29,350 bases of DNA from Rhodocyclaceae bacterium (GCA_030682595.1 JAUXNZ010000253.1:1-29350); one strand, 5' to 3'; shown: positions 1 through 8,317, numbered from the stretch's first letter. Numbers and translations: made by a program. Notes: generated by a model not told the origin, from the letters alone.

Positions 1-314
1 GCCGGCATGTCGGAAACATAGCCTGGCGGAGCATGGGGCGGCACCATGCCCAGCTTGGTGATTGCCACCAGTTGCTCCATCGGATGATGCCAGGTATGGC
101 CGCTCGCGTCGTGCGGCGGTGCTGGCAGCTTGCCGTCGGGGCGACGCGTGTTCCATGCCGGCTGTCCTTCCAGTCTGGTCCCGTGACAAGTCGCACATTC
201 GGCCTTGTAGATCGCCTCGCCTTCCATCACGGCTAACTGGTCGGACCCGCCGCCACCACCGCATCCGGCAAGCGACGTCATCAGCAGCGCCGCCCGCCTC
301 CATTTCATTGTCAT
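1..314 (-). CDS. Cytochrome c lipoprotein, partial (C-terminus beyond window)
   Basis: The reading frame is open from an ATG at 314 (alternative ATG at 308) to the window edge, so the C-terminus is missing. The product begins with a short basic, hydrophobic leader ending in the lipobox SLAGC, followed by a glycine-rich spacer, so it is expected to be a lipid-anchored periplasmic protein. One haem-binding motif, CATCH, is visible about 25 residues after the lipobox cysteine, within a context (EAIYKAECATCHG, then EGQPAW) typical of small class I cytochromes c. The later segment with HTWHHP and VPPHAPPGY resembles small cytochromes c seen near metal-stress and electron-transfer genes. It follows the small membrane protein at 322-594 by 7 nt, so the two are probably cotranscribed. 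The electron partner cannot be told from the sequence. Confidence 0.85.
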   Translation of the reverse strand, partial: MTMKWRRAALLMTSLAGCGGGGGSDQLAVMEGEAIYKAECATCHGTRLEGQPAWNTRRPDGKLPAPPHDASGHTWHHPMEQLVAITKLGMVPPHAPPGYVSDMP

Positions 315-321
315 CACAGTT

Positions 322-594
322 TCATTCCTTGCCCATCTTCTGCGGGTTTGACACCGCGCTACGGGGTTCGGGGGGGTGTTGTTGCCGCTTGGCCTTTTTG
401 GTGTCGAGCACGATCTTGGCGGCGGCAACCAGATTCACCAGCACCACGGCAATCGCTGGCCAGAAGGGCAGTTCGTGACCCGACTTCGCCCCATAGGCGA
501 GCAGCCCGCCGAGCATGAGCCCGCCGATCAGTAGCACGATGACACTGCCTTTGATGAAGCCATCCTGTCTGAAAATCAAAGCCGAATCCTCCAT
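322..594 (-). CDS. Small two-helix membrane protein, hypothetical
   Basis: This is a 90-residue product that I do not recognise. A short N-terminal cytosolic-looking stretch is followed by two clear hydrophobic segments, at about residues 15-35 and 45-63, then a basic tail (DTKKAKRQ) rich in proline. The layout suggests a small inner-membrane protein with its C-terminus in the cytoplasm. It ends 7 nt before the start of the cytochrome c lipoprotein, which supports a shared transcript and argues that this frame, not the overlapping 121-residue frame at 359-724, is the real gene. No strong ribosome-binding site is seen before the ATG at 594, so the true start could be slightly internal. Confidence 0.6.
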   Translation of the reverse strand: MEDSALIFRQDGFIKGSVIVLLIGGLMLGGLLAYGAKSGHELPFWPAIAVVLVNLVAAAKIVLDTKKAKRQQHPPEPRSAVSNPQKMGKE

Positions 595-809
595 TGGGTA
601 CGGGTTGGTCCGCGGTTGCTGCCGGGCTACGGCCGGATTCTAAACGGTGCTCGGCGACCCATTGTCCTTTTGTCCTTTGATCTGTCATCAAGGGGAACCG
701 TGGCCCCATCTCTGTTTTCTTCAAAGGCTGGTTTTGAATTCAGTTTTTGCCTGATTTAAACCGCCACGAAACCTGCTGACCGGGCGACGGGGCCGTCCGG
801 CCGCCGGCA
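595..809. other. Gene-free spacer
   Basis: No convincing gene is seen here. The segment probably carries the promoter for the two-gene unit read leftward from 594, and the 3' flank of the gene that ends at 810. A GC-rich self-complementary patch around 784-800 could fold into a hairpin, but it has no T-run. Confidence 0.4.
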
Positions 810-1196
810 TCATCCCGGCCCGGAATCTTCTTCCCGGTCTGCCAAAGGCTTGACCGCTGTCTCGGCCGTTTCCTTGGCGATGGTCAGCTGCAGTTCGCAG
901 TATTCGTTCTGCGTATCGACCGGCGTGGGATCATCGGCGCAACTGCAGCCGGCAATGATGCCGGAAAAGAATACGCCCACCCTGGCATGGATGAAGCCAG
1001 AATCGTCACTGACGCCAAGGACCATCACGCTGACTGCGTCATCCAGGGCATGGCTGCTGGATGACAGACACTGCTGCAGCGGCAATTGGCCGCTTGGCAA
1101 CTGCTCGATCTCAAGCTTGAGCGTCGCGCGGAAGCCGGGCTGGTTCCACGCCTTCACGGATTTTGGCAGATGCATCATTTTCGACTCATCAGGCAA
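810..1196 (-). CDS. Conserved hypothetical protein (CSCADDPTP motif)
   Basis: A 128-residue cytosolic product without signal peptide or membrane segment. The stretch IAGCSCADDPTP followed by QNEYCELQL is recognisable from a family of uncharacterised betaproteobacterial proteins of about 110-130 residues; the N-terminal LPKSVKAW and the IEQLPSGQLPLQQ segment fit the same family. The clustered cysteines (CSC plus a later C) could bind a metal or take part in redox chemistry, but that is inference. The start may be the second or third methionine (MMHLPKSV) rather than the first one at 1196. The gene stands alone between the cytochrome genes on the same strand. No function is assigned. Confidence 0.75.
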   Translation of the reverse strand: MPDESKMMHLPKSVKAWNQPGFRATLKLEIEQLPSGQLPLQQCLSSSSHALDDAVSVMVLGVSDDSGFIHARVGVFFSGIIAGCSCADDPTPVDTQNEYCELQLTIAKETAETAVKPLADREEDSGPG

Positions 1197-1328
1197 ATTG
1201 AGTAAATCCGGGGCAGACCGCGGCTTTCCTGTCGTAACCCCTATTTGTCATTTGCCTTCGCTCCGGTTGATGGGTATCTCGATGCCGCCAAACAAACTAT
1301 GCGAAAGAAATAACCCCGTCCGGAATAT

Positions 1329-1940
1329 TCATTGCAGACTCCCGAGATAAACACCCAAGGCGCGCCTCTCGCTGTCATTCAGGCCTGCCGCAATAACGTT
1401 CATGACGCTTCCGTCGTTGGTGCGCTCCCGAGTGGCGAACTTCATCAGTTGGTCTTCGATATACGAAGGCAGTTGGCCAGCCAGGCGCGGGAGTTCGGTG
1501 GTGCCATGAGCATCATTGCCGTGACAAGCGACACAGGCGGGAACCCCGGCAACCGGGAGGCCTTCGAAATAGACTTTCTTGCCCAGCTCTGCCTCTACAG
1601 CATTGCGCACCGGTCTCGACTGTGGCGGGCTTTTTGAGAAGTATTCGGCAAGTTGCGAGATATCGCGATCACTCAGATCTCTTGTCAACCCCGTCATGGC
1701 TTCGCTGGTGCGGCGGCCATCCCGAAAATCCCTCAACTGCTTTTCGAGATACGCAACATTTTGCGCTGCCAGGCGCGGGTAGGTTCTGCTTCCCCGCTCA
1801 CCTTCGGGTCCATGGCACAGCATGCAGCGGGATTCAATGATTTCAAGTGCGCGCCGGGAAGGTTCGGCTCCCAGCAGAAATGACGGGAAGGAGATAACGA
1901 ATAACACCGTACTTGAGACTATCGCGTTCTTCAGTTTCAT
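1329..1940 (-). CDS. Dihaem cytochrome c4-like protein
   Basis: A 203-residue exported protein. Residues 1-24 form a signal peptide ending near LLGA. Two class I cytochrome domains follow, with haem motifs CMLCH at 39-43 and CVACH at 136-140. Each has a plausible methionine axial ligand, M82 in SEAMTGLTRDLS and M180 in GSVMNVIAAGLN, at the spacing expected for cytochrome c4. The repeated LPRLAGQLPSYIEDQL / YPRLAAQNVAYLEKQL segments are the hallmark of that family, and the length matches. Cytochrome c4 carries electrons in the periplasm, usually to a terminal oxidase. No oxidase genes are in the window, so the partner is unknown. The gene is monocistronic in view, with its 5' side facing the hydrolase gene that ends at 2021. 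Confidence 0.92.
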   Translation of the reverse strand: MKLKNAIVSSTVLFVISFPSFLLGAEPSRRALEIIESRCMLCHGPEGERGSRTYPRLAAQNVAYLEKQLRDFRDGRRTSEAMTGLTRDLSDRDISQLAEYFSKSPPQSRPVRNAVEAELGKKVYFEGLPVAGVPACVACHGNDAHGTTELPRLAGQLPSYIEDQLMKFATRERTNDGSVMNVIAAGLNDSERRALGVYLGSLQ

Positions 1941-1982
1941 ATTTCTTCCAATTCAATTACAGAACGATTGGGCGTGCGCGAA

Positions 1983-2006
1983 AAAGTCGGCGCTGGCGAG
2001 ACGGCG
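1983..2006 (+). repeat. Family A dispersed 24-bp repeat, copy 1
   Basis: One of seven near-identical 24-bp boxes in the window, starting AAAGTCGGCGCTGGCG and ending ACGGCG. This copy reads GAGACGG in the variable centre. It lies 14 bp beyond the stop of the hydrolase gene at 2021, in the opposite sense to that gene. Confidence 0.85.
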
Positions 2007-2020
2007 TCAGGTGAATTCGC

Positions 2021-2986
2021 TCAGCACCCCGCGGTGCATTTCCCGGTGGCGTCGAACTCCATCGTCTTGCCCGAGAGCGGGACGTGCACCGGCACCTTGA
2101 CTGCCTTCATGAAGGCTTCCGTCTTGCTGCCCGGGCGTACCTTGCCGCCCACGGTGCCGACTTCGTTGGCGTGCGAGGCAATTACCGCCGCCGGCTTGAC
2201 GAGATCGTTGATCACGTAGGTGGCCTCGACCGGACCGGTCGTGAAGCCGCCGCCGATGTTCATGACGGCAAGCTTGGCGTTGTAGTGATTGCGCACCACC
2301 AGTTCCTGGTCGGCGGTGATGCCGGTGTCGCCGGAGAGGTAGGCCACCAGCCCGTTGCTGAAGTGGACGACGAAACCGGTCGCCGGGCCCACGTTGCCGG
2401 CGATGCCCGCCTCCTTCATCGCCTTGCCGACGACGCCGCCGAAGTAATCGGGATCGAGGCCGTTGCTGTGCAGCGCGGCAACCGTGGCGATGCGCACGCC
2501 GCCGAGGGTGACGCTGCCGCCAAAGCGGGTGAGGATCGAGTTGGTGGGATCGCCGTCGTTCGCCTTGAGCTTGGCCGCAAAGAAGGGCGGCATCTCGCTA
2601 CCGCTCACGATCTTCGACTTCTTGGCCAGTGCGATGTTCACGACGTTGGAGTTGGGCATTGCCGAAACCGAAGTGTCGGGCTTGTCGCAGCTGCCCGCGT
2701 TCGGTTCCTTGTTGTGCGCGTTGCCGACATGGTCGCCGTGCATGTGGCTGATGAGGATGACGTCGATCTTGCCGAGCCGCGGATCAGTGCCACCGGCAAC
2801 GGTACGGCCGGGATCGTAGAGGATGCGCGTGCCATTCGGATCTTCGAAGACCAGCGCGCGGTCCTGGGGGCAGAACTCGCCGTCGATGCCGCCCAGCGGC
2901 GTGACCTTCACGCTCTGCGCGAAGGCGGGAAGTGTGAGTGCGGCACAGACGACGCCAACGGCCGCGATCGAGGTCGAACGACTCAT
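2021..2986 (-). CDS. Exported metallo-beta-lactamase-fold hydrolase
   Basis: A 321-residue protein. The start at 2986 is chosen because it is preceded by a near-perfect ribosome-binding site (AGGAGG, 8 nt upstream) and begins a clean signal peptide (residues 1-24, ending AFAQ); the open frame extends further upstream, but without such signals. The metal-binding motif is SHMHGDHVG, with H81, H83, D85 and H86, followed by later candidate ligands in SGDTG and ASHANE. The domain order matches the broad MBL-fold hydrolase superfamily of the UPF0173-like type rather than true beta-lactamases. It should act in the periplasm on an unknown substrate. The C-terminus carries two cysteines (TGKCTAGC) that may form a disulfide with the early C39 region. 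It is a single gene, flanked by a family A repeat. Confidence 0.87.
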   Translation of the reverse strand: MSRSTSIAAVGVVCAALTLPAFAQSVKVTPLGGIDGEFCPQDRALVFEDPNGTRILYDPGRTVAGGTDPRLGKIDVILISHMHGDHVGNAHNKEPNAGSCDKPDTSVSAMPNSNVVNIALAKKSKIVSGSEMPPFFAAKLKANDGDPTNSILTRFGGSVTLGGVRIATVAALHSNGLDPDYFGGVVGKAMKEAGIAGNVGPATGFVVHFSNGLVAYLSGDTGITADQELVVRNHYNAKLAVMNIGGGFTTGPVEATYVINDLVKPAAVIASHANEVGTVGGKVRPGSKTEAFMKAVKVPVHVPLSGKTMEFDATGKCTAGC

Positions 2987-3114
2987 GGGGAAGCCCTCCT
3001 GTTGTGGTTGGGAGTGCCAAGTTACCACTGTCCGGTCACGGGCATCAACCATGCTGTGGTCATGGTTTCGAACGGGGCGGTTGCCCGGAATGGCGGCATT
3101 GTTACAAGCGTCGG

Positions 3115-3177
3115 CCGTCCTTGGAAAAAGCCGGGCATCGCACCTTGGCTTGACGATGATGTGGCGTCCAAGGACGG
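3115..3177. repeat. Inverted repeat, 11-bp arms
   Basis: CCGTCCTTGGA at 3115-3125 is perfectly complementary to TCCAAGGACGG at 3167-3177, with a 41-nt spacer. It lies in the spacer between the hydrolase start and the small membrane gene ending at 3208. It has no T-run, so it is more likely a regulatory structure or a relic than a simple terminator. Confidence 0.45.
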
Positions 3178-3207
3178 GCGCGTGACCCAATTGCCGCCTG
3201 TATGGTG

Positions 3208-3417
3208 TCAGACCGCGAGATGCTCCGGCCGACGCTCGCCGAAGCAGCATGCGCGGCCGATGCAGCAGCAAACCGCCGCCATTGCGAGCAGCCCCACGCC
3301 GATCAGGGCGAAGGCGAGCTTGTCGGGCGCATTGAAAAGATTGACAAGGATCGCGACACCCAAGGCTGCGCCCAGCGTGCCGATCAGGATATTGATTGCT
3401 ATGAACAAGGCTTTCAT
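3208..3417 (-). CDS. Small cysteine-rich membrane protein, hypothetical
   Basis: A 69-residue product that I do not recognise. It has two hydrophobic helices, about residues 3-25 and 34-52. The second ends in a cysteine cluster (VCCCIGRACC) and is followed by a basic tail. A purine-rich GGGGAAAA lies just upstream of the ATG at 3417. It is divergent from the LysR-type gene that starts at 3546, so the 128-bp gap could hold promoters for both and be a target of that regulator. Composition and membrane layout favour a real small gene, but nothing shows its role. Confidence 0.55.
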   Translation of the reverse strand: MKALFIAINILIGTLGAALGVAILVNLFNAPDKLAFALIGVGLLAMAAVCCCIGRACCFGERRPEHLAV

Positions 3418-3545
3418 GATTTTCCCCAGGTCTTGATCTGAAACTCGAAGCGATTAGATTATTGAGACTACGGTGCTACCATAATCCCGTTGATGCATCG
3501 CAACAAACGATCAATTTTCAGCCGACAGACCAGAAAAACTCATCC

Positions 3546-4517
3546 ATGGCGTACCGACTGCCACCGCTGAATGCCTTGCGTGCCTTCGAGGCCGCCGCGC
3601 GCCATCTCAGCTTCAAGAACGCGGCACGCGAGCTGTGCGTCACGCCGACCGCGATCAGCCACCAGATCAAGATGCTCGAGGATCATCTTGGCATCGAGCT
3701 GTTCCATCGGCTGACACGCTCGCTGGATCTGACGGCGGAAGGCGAGGCGATGCTGCCGAAGGTGCGCGAGGGCCTCGCGTGCTTTGCCGCCGCGGTCGAG
3801 CATGCGTGCGCCAGCCAGCAGCAGGGGCGGCTGATCGTCGTGGCGCCGCCATCCTTCGCCGCGCGCTGGCTGGTGCCGCGCCTGAAGCGGCTGTACGCAC
3901 TGGAGCCCGGACTGAGCCTGCATCTCGTCGGCTCGCTGCACGCGATCGAGAACGCCGAGGCGGAGGCGACGCTGGCCTACGAAAGCGTCGATCTGCGCGA
4001 TGGCGATTCGCCGCTGGCGATCTGCTTCGGCAGCGGTGACTATCCGGGCTTCCATGTCGACCGGCTGTTCGCGTCGGACTACATCGCGGTGTGCAGCCCG
4101 AAGCTGCTGGAAGGCGAGCATCCGCTGCGCCATCCGGAAGACATCCGGCAGCACACCCTGATCCATGACGAAACGATCACCAATGAGCGCGCCCGGCCGA
4201 GCTGGGAGGAATGGGCGCGGCTGGCGAGCGTGACGGACGTCAACACCAGCGCCGGTCCGCATTTCAGCGATTCCGGCCTTGCCCTCGCCGCCGCCATCGA
4301 CGGTCTCGGCATCGCGCTCGCGTCCGAGCATCTCGCGGCGGCGGAGGTCGCCGCGGGGCGGCTGGCCGTGCCGTTCAAGGTGGCGGTGCAGCAGCCCTAC
4401 GCCTACTATCTGCTGGCGCCCGAGGCGATCTCGGGCCGGCCGGCGGTCGAGACCTTCCGTCGCTGGCTGATCGGCGAGGTGGAGGAAATGAAGGAACTCA
4501 GCCGCGCGGCGGCCTGA
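3546..4517 (+). CDS. LysR-family transcriptional regulator, GcvA-like
   Basis: A 323-residue DNA-binding regulator. The N-terminal winged helix-turn-helix is at about residues 6-65 (LPPLNALRAFEAAARHLSF, then NAARELCVTPTAISHQIKML), with the SFKNAARELCVTPTAISHQI pattern typical of the GcvA/AmpR branch. The rest is the periplasmic-binding-protein-like effector domain (about 92-310), including PSFAARWLVPRL and a DSGLALAAAIDGLGIAL segment. The ATG at 3546 is used because family members begin with the short lead MAYRLPPLNALR; the open frame upstream adds 28 residues of low plausibility. LysR proteins usually control a divergent neighbour, here the tiny membrane gene at 3208-3417, but no metabolic target is evident. 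The ligand is unknown. Confidence 0.9.
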   Translation: MAYRLPPLNALRAFEAAARHLSFKNAARELCVTPTAISHQIKMLEDHLGIELFHRLTRSLDLTAEGEAMLPKVREGLACFAAAVEHACASQQQGRLIVVAPPSFAARWLVPRLKRLYALEPGLSLHLVGSLHAIENAEAEATLAYESVDLRDGDSPLAICFGSGDYPGFHVDRLFASDYIAVCSPKLLEGEHPLRHPEDIRQHTLIHDETITNERARPSWEEWARLASVTDVNTSAGPHFSDSGLALAAAIDGLGIALASEHLAAAEVAAGRLAVPFKVAVQQPYAYYLLAPEAISGRPAVETFRRWLIGEVEEMKELSRAAA

Positions 4518-4656
4518 ACCGGAATTGCCGAGCAGGAACCAGCCCCAGCCGGCGCGCGACCTGACCCTTTGGTCGCGGATCATCGAGCAGCAAGGGCAGG
4601 GCAGCGGAACGGGAACGGCCAACGGGCGCCGATAGCCTGGCGGCCCCGGGTTCGCC

Positions 4657-7101
4657 TCAAAGGCGGCCCACGAACTGCTCGAATTCCGCAAGGGGCAGGG
4701 GGCGGCTGAACAGGTAGCCCTGATAGGCGTGGCAGCCATGGTCAGCGAGGAAATCCCTCTGGGCCTCGGTTTCCACACCCTCGGCAATGACTGCCAGCCC
4801 CAGGCTCTCGGCGAGGGCAATGACCATCTTTGCGATGGCGGCATCGTTGGGGTCGGTAAGGATGTCCCGCACGAATCCCTGATCAATCTTCAGTTGATCC
4901 AGAGGCAGCTGTTTCAGATACGAGAGCGACGAATAGCCCGTGCCAAAGTCATCCAGTGAGAAACCGACGCCCCGCGACTTGAGGGTGCTCATCTTCTGGA
5001 TGATGTCGTCCACATTGGAGACCAGCATGCTTTCGGTCAACTCCAGCTTGAGTTTTTTTGCGGGGGCGTTGTTGCAGTCGAGGGCCGCCAGCACCTGGCC
5101 GACGAAGTCGGGCTGATGGAACTGGCGGGCGCTGACATTCACTGCCAGGGTGAGGTGGGCGGTTTCCGCGCGCTGCGCCCAGGCGCTTAACTGCGCGCAG
5201 GCTGATTCCAGCACCCACAGGCCGATGGGCAGGATCAGTCCGCTATCCTCGGCGACGGGGATGAAGTCAAGCGGGGGCACCAGGCCGCGGCGCGGATGCT
5301 GCCAGCGCAGGAGAGCTTCAGCTCCCGTCAGGCGCCCCTTGCCATCGATTTGTGGCTGGAAGTGCAGGAGAAACTGTTCGGCCGTCACGCCCTGGCGCAG
5401 GTCGGTCTCCAGTTCGGCCCGGAGGGTGACAGCCGTCTGCATTTGTGGATCAAAAAAACGCAGGGTGTTGCGGCCGGAGGCCTTGGCCTGATACATGGCC
5501 AGATCGGCCTGCTTCAGCAAATCGTCGATCGGGCCCTGATGATCGGCGAACAACGCGATACCGATGCTGGCGGTGCTGTGATGCGCGTAACTGGCAAGCT
5601 GATAGCCCTGATTGAGGGCAGCGAGAACCTTTTCGCCTAACACTTCCGCCTGGTTGGCGGCGTTCTCGGCGTTTTCGCTCAGGTTGTCCACCATCACCAG
5701 GAATTCGTCACCGCCCAGCCGCGCCACGGTGTCACCCTCCCGCACGCACGCGGTCAGCCGCTGGGCGACCTGTTGCAGCAGCAGGTCCCCGATGTCGTGG
5801 CCGAGGGTGTCATTGAGGGTCTTGAAGTTATCCAGATCGATGAACAGCAGCGCGACATGCCTTGTGCTGCGGGCGCCCGAGGCAATCGCCTGCTTGAGCC
5901 GGTCGATCAGCAGGCGGCGATTGGGCAGGTCGGTGAGGGGGTCGAAGAAGGCCAATTCATTGATCCGCTCTTCGGCCTTTTTGCGCTCGCTGACGTCCCG
6001 CACCACGGCCAGCAGGCGTGGCTCCTGGCTGATTTGCGACAAGCGCAGGCTCACCTCGACCCAGAACAGTTCGCCGCGCGTGTTCCGGGCATGCCACTCG
6101 AAGGTCTGTGGACCCTCCGCGCTGGCTTTCTTCAAATACGCGTGGGCTTCGGCCGCCGAATAGGGTGGCACAGCGGCACTGATCTGATCGAAGCCGGCGG
6201 CGATGGCCTCGGGCCGGCTGCTGAAGCCATACATGTCGAGCATGCGCTGATTCACGTCGACGATCTGGCCGGAGTCGATATCGAGGACGAAGATTGCCTC
6301 GCTGACGTTGTCGAAGATGGAACGGAAACGGGTCTCGCTCTTGCGCAAGGCATCCCGGGAGGCATTCAGCGCCTCGACGCGGTTCTGCACCGCCACGGCC
6401 ATGCTGTTGAAGTCGCGGGCCAGAACGCCGATTTCGTCATGGCCGCCGATGGCGATGACTTCTGCATAGTCGCCGCTGGCCACCCGGCGCGTGGCGCCGA
6501 GCAGGGTCGTCAGGTGGCGGGTGAGAAGGTAACCCATCGATGCCAGCAGCAGGAGACTCAGGATCACCGCGAGCGCGGCAATCAACAGGCTTTGCCCCAG
6601 CACGGTATCGCGCAGGGAAACCATGCCGACCAGCGAGAGGCCGAAACGCACCGAACCGATGTCGTTCCCGGGCACGGTCAGCGGCACGCGGGTGTCGTAG
6701 ACGAGGTCGGACAGGGCATCCCGCACGCTGTGATCCTCGGTGTCATCCGGGGGCAGGCGCGTTGCGTCGAGTGTGCCGACGCTGGCGATGACCCGCTCAC
6801 GGTTGTCGAGGACGACGATGTAGCTGATTTCGGTAAATTGCGACTCGACCAGTTCCTTGAGGATGGCACCGATTTCGGAGTGGTCGCGCTGAAAAACATA
6901 GCCGGCCAGCGAGGCGTTGAGCAGGGGCGCCAGCGCTTCCAGGCGTGCGCGGGTCTGCGACTCAAGGGCGTCGTTCACCAGGCGATAGCTGTTGGCCAGC
7001 AGCACCCCCAGCATGCACAGTTCGACGATGATCGCGGTCGCCACCAGCTTGAAGCGGATGGATCTGTACCATGGCACGGCGGGCTCGCCGTTCCTCTTCA
7101 T
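4657..7101 (-). CDS. HAMP-PAS-GGDEF-EAL c-di-GMP signalling protein
   Basis: An 814-residue inner-membrane protein. In order: TM helix about 17-38; periplasmic sensor region about 40-165; TM helix about 170-194; HAMP about 194-247; PAS about 258-372; GGDEF about 380-550; EAL about 563-808. The GGDEF active site is intact (GGDEF at 463-467) and the inhibitory I-site RxxD is present at 454-457, exactly five residues before it. The EAL domain also looks active (EAL at 595-597, NVSARQF, DDFGTGYS at 717-724, ETE at 777-779). The protein could therefore both make and break down c-di-GMP. Its ATG at 7101 overlaps the stop of the upstream binding-protein gene (TGATG), which implies translational coupling. 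A GTG one codon earlier is an alternative start. The periplasmic loop may read the state of the binding protein; that link is inferred from gene order. Confidence 0.95.
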   Translation of the reverse strand: MKRNGEPAVPWYRSIRFKLVATAIIVELCMLGVLLANSYRLVNDALESQTRARLEALAPLLNASLAGYVFQRDHSEIGAILKELVESQFTEISYIVVLDNRERVIASVGTLDATRLPPDDTEDHSVRDALSDLVYDTRVPLTVPGNDIGSVRFGLSLVGMVSLRDTVLGQSLLIAALAVILSLLLLASMGYLLTRHLTTLLGATRRVASGDYAEVIAIGGHDEIGVLARDFNSMAVAVQNRVEALNASRDALRKSETRFRSIFDNVSEAIFVLDIDSGQIVDVNQRMLDMYGFSSRPEAIAAGFDQISAAVPPYSAAEAHAYLKKASAEGPQTFEWHARNTRGELFWVEVSLRLSQISQEPRLLAVVRDVSERKKAEERINELAFFDPLTDLPNRRLLIDRLKQAIASGARSTRHVALLFIDLDNFKTLNDTLGHDIGDLLLQQVAQRLTACVREGDTVARLGGDEFLVMVDNLSENAENAANQAEVLGEKVLAALNQGYQLASYAHHSTASIGIALFADHQGPIDDLLKQADLAMYQAKASGRNTLRFFDPQMQTAVTLRAELETDLRQGVTAEQFLLHFQPQIDGKGRLTGAEALLRWQHPRRGLVPPLDFIPVAEDSGLILPIGLWVLESACAQLSAWAQRAETAHLTLAVNVSARQFHQPDFVGQVLAALDCNNAPAKKLKLELTESMLVSNVDDIIQKMSTLKSRGVGFSLDDFGTGYSSLSYLKQLPLDQLKIDQGFVRDILTDPNDAAIAKMVIALAESLGLAVIAEGVETEAQRDFLADHGCHAYQGYLFSRPLPLAEFEQFVGRL

Positions 7102-7943
7102 CACTGTGTCACGAGCAGTTCGGTGTAGGGGTCCATGACGCGCAGATCCGCCTCATCCACCGGGCGGAAATCGATTTGCTTGGTCTTCTGGAAGTAGGCC
7201 TGGCCCGCCGCCGTGTCCTTGAAGGTGTAGAGCGCGGTCTGCAGCTTGCGCTGCATGGTGGCCCCGAGGCGCGGATGACCCAGCACGACCAGGCCGGGCC
7301 CCAGATCCTTCTGCCGGAGTATTTCCCGCAGTTCGCCCCGGGCTTCGGGCGGAGCGCCGTTCCAGACCAGGGCCGTCAGGGCGCCGACGGCCGCGTCGCC
7401 ACGAATCACCGCCTGCAGGACATTCGAGAAAGTCGCGGTATCGAGATACTGGACATCCCGGTCAAGCACGAGGCCGTTCTTCAGCAGTTCCTTGCCGAGG
7501 AGCATATGGGTGAGCGACAGGCGGGCACCGATGGCCACCGCCCGGCCGCGCAGGTCGGCCAGTGATTGCACGGGCGAGTCCTTGCGTGCCACCACCATGA
7601 ACTCGACCTTGTACCCGCTCTGGGCCAGCGGAAGATAGCCGTCGCGCTTCTGCGCCAGCCGCGCCAGGTGGGGCGCATCGATGATGACATCGTATTCGCC
7701 GCTCGCGGTGCGTTCGATGAAGTTCTTGTAGTCGGGCGCGGAGCGCAGTGTCACCGGCCGCCCCACGGCCCGGGAGAGGTGATCCTTCAATGGATTGAAC
7801 TGGTCGACCATCTGCCGCGTCGAAAGAAATGGAAAGATGCCGAGTATCACTTCGTCCGCGGCGGCCGCCGGGGGCAGCATGCCGAAAAGCGGCAGGCAGA
7901 TGCAGGCAATGCGTGCCGCGATCTTGATCATCATCCGGTTCAT
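7101..7943 (-). CDS. PhnD-like periplasmic substrate-binding protein
   Basis: A 280-residue exported protein. It has a signal peptide at about 1-28 (ending PAAAA, then DEVILGIFPF), followed by a two-lobed binding fold of the phosphate/phosphite/phosphonate type: a VILGIFPFLS strand, PLKDHLSRAVGRPV, DYDVIIDAPHLA-like region (EYDVIIDAPHLARLAQ), SLADLRGRAVAIG and a QAVIRGDAAVGAL hinge region. A good ribosome-binding site (GAGGAGA) precedes the ATG at 7943. No ABC permease or ATPase gene is next to it. Instead its stop overlaps the start of a GGDEF-EAL protein, so a role as a ligand sensor for c-di-GMP signalling is more likely than transport. The ligand is not determinable from sequence; PhnD-like proteins bind varied oxyanions and small organics. 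Confidence 0.88.
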   Translation of the reverse strand: MNRMMIKIAARIACICLPLFGMLPPAAAADEVILGIFPFLSTRQMVDQFNPLKDHLSRAVGRPVTLRSAPDYKNFIERTASGEYDVIIDAPHLARLAQKRDGYLPLAQSGYKVEFMVVARKDSPVQSLADLRGRAVAIGARLSLTHMLLGKELLKNGLVLDRDVQYLDTATFSNVLQAVIRGDAAVGALTALVWNGAPPEARGELREILRQKDLGPGLVVLGHPRLGATMQRKLQTALYTFKDTAAGQAYFQKTKQIDFRPVDEADLRVMDPYTELLVTQ

Positions 7944-8097
7944 TTCAGTCTCCTCATCAAACCACCCATGTGCCCCGCTGCGCGAATGCGCGATAAGCTG
8001 CGCGAGTTCAATTCGCAGTGCAACTCTGGATAACGTGTTGGGTGGGCAAGATGTGCGAGCATCCGCGCCCTTCGGCCGCCAAGTAGGGTTGCCAAGA
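7944..8097. other. Upstream region of the binding-protein/c-di-GMP pair
   Basis: No gene is seen. This segment must hold the promoter of the operon read leftward from 7943; I could not fix -35 and -10 boxes with confidence. To its right lie an IS30 relic and a family A repeat. Confidence 0.35.
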
Positions 8098-8187
8098 ATG
8101 GACTATACCCACCTCACTCAGGATGAACAGTACCAGATTGCCGTCCTGGCCAAAGCCGGACATGACCGAGGCGAGATTGCCAAAGTG
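8098..8187 (+). pseudogene. IS30-family transposase, N-terminal relic
   Basis: The translation from the ATG at 8098 (MDYTHLTQDEQYQIAVLAKA, then GHDRGEIAKV) matches the N-terminal helix-turn-helix of IS30-family transposases, which typically begin with a YTHLTxDERYQI pattern and continue with an SEIA..LGRHKSTI helix. Similarity stops after the EIAKV segment, and the DDE catalytic region is absent. It is a dead remnant about 30 codons long. A family A repeat lies about 100 bp downstream. The rest of the insertion sequence and its inverted repeats are not visible. Confidence 0.7.
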
Positions 8188-8288
8188 CGAGTAAATGGCG
8201 CTATTTATCCGTGGGGTATCCAACGTTTATGCGCAGTAGGGCGGGACGGGAAAGGACGGCGTAAAAGCGTCTGTCGTCGCCGCCTGGA

Positions 8289-8312
8289 AAAGTCGGCGCT
8301 GGCGGGACGGCG
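8289..8312 (+). repeat. Family A dispersed 24-bp repeat, copy 2
   Basis: Matches the family consensus (AAAGTCGGCGCTGGCG, then GGACGGCG). It lies 5 bp beyond the stop of the DUF3012 lipoprotein gene, antisense to it. Confidence 0.85.
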
Positions 8313-8317
8313 AGGCG

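Noticed and set aside
359..724. 121-codon minus-strand frame overlapping the small membrane gene
   Set aside because: The 322-594 frame has clean transmembrane segments and tight spacing to the cytochrome gene; this one has neither.
2084..3436. 450-codon plus-strand open frame
   Set aside because: It is antisense to the metallo-beta-lactamase-fold gene, whose motifs, signal peptide and ribosome-binding site are clear. Its product is low-complexity and rich in valine, alanine, arginine and histidine.
5773..7128. 451-codon plus-strand open frame
   Set aside because: Antisense shadow of the GGDEF-EAL gene; no family features and no start signal.
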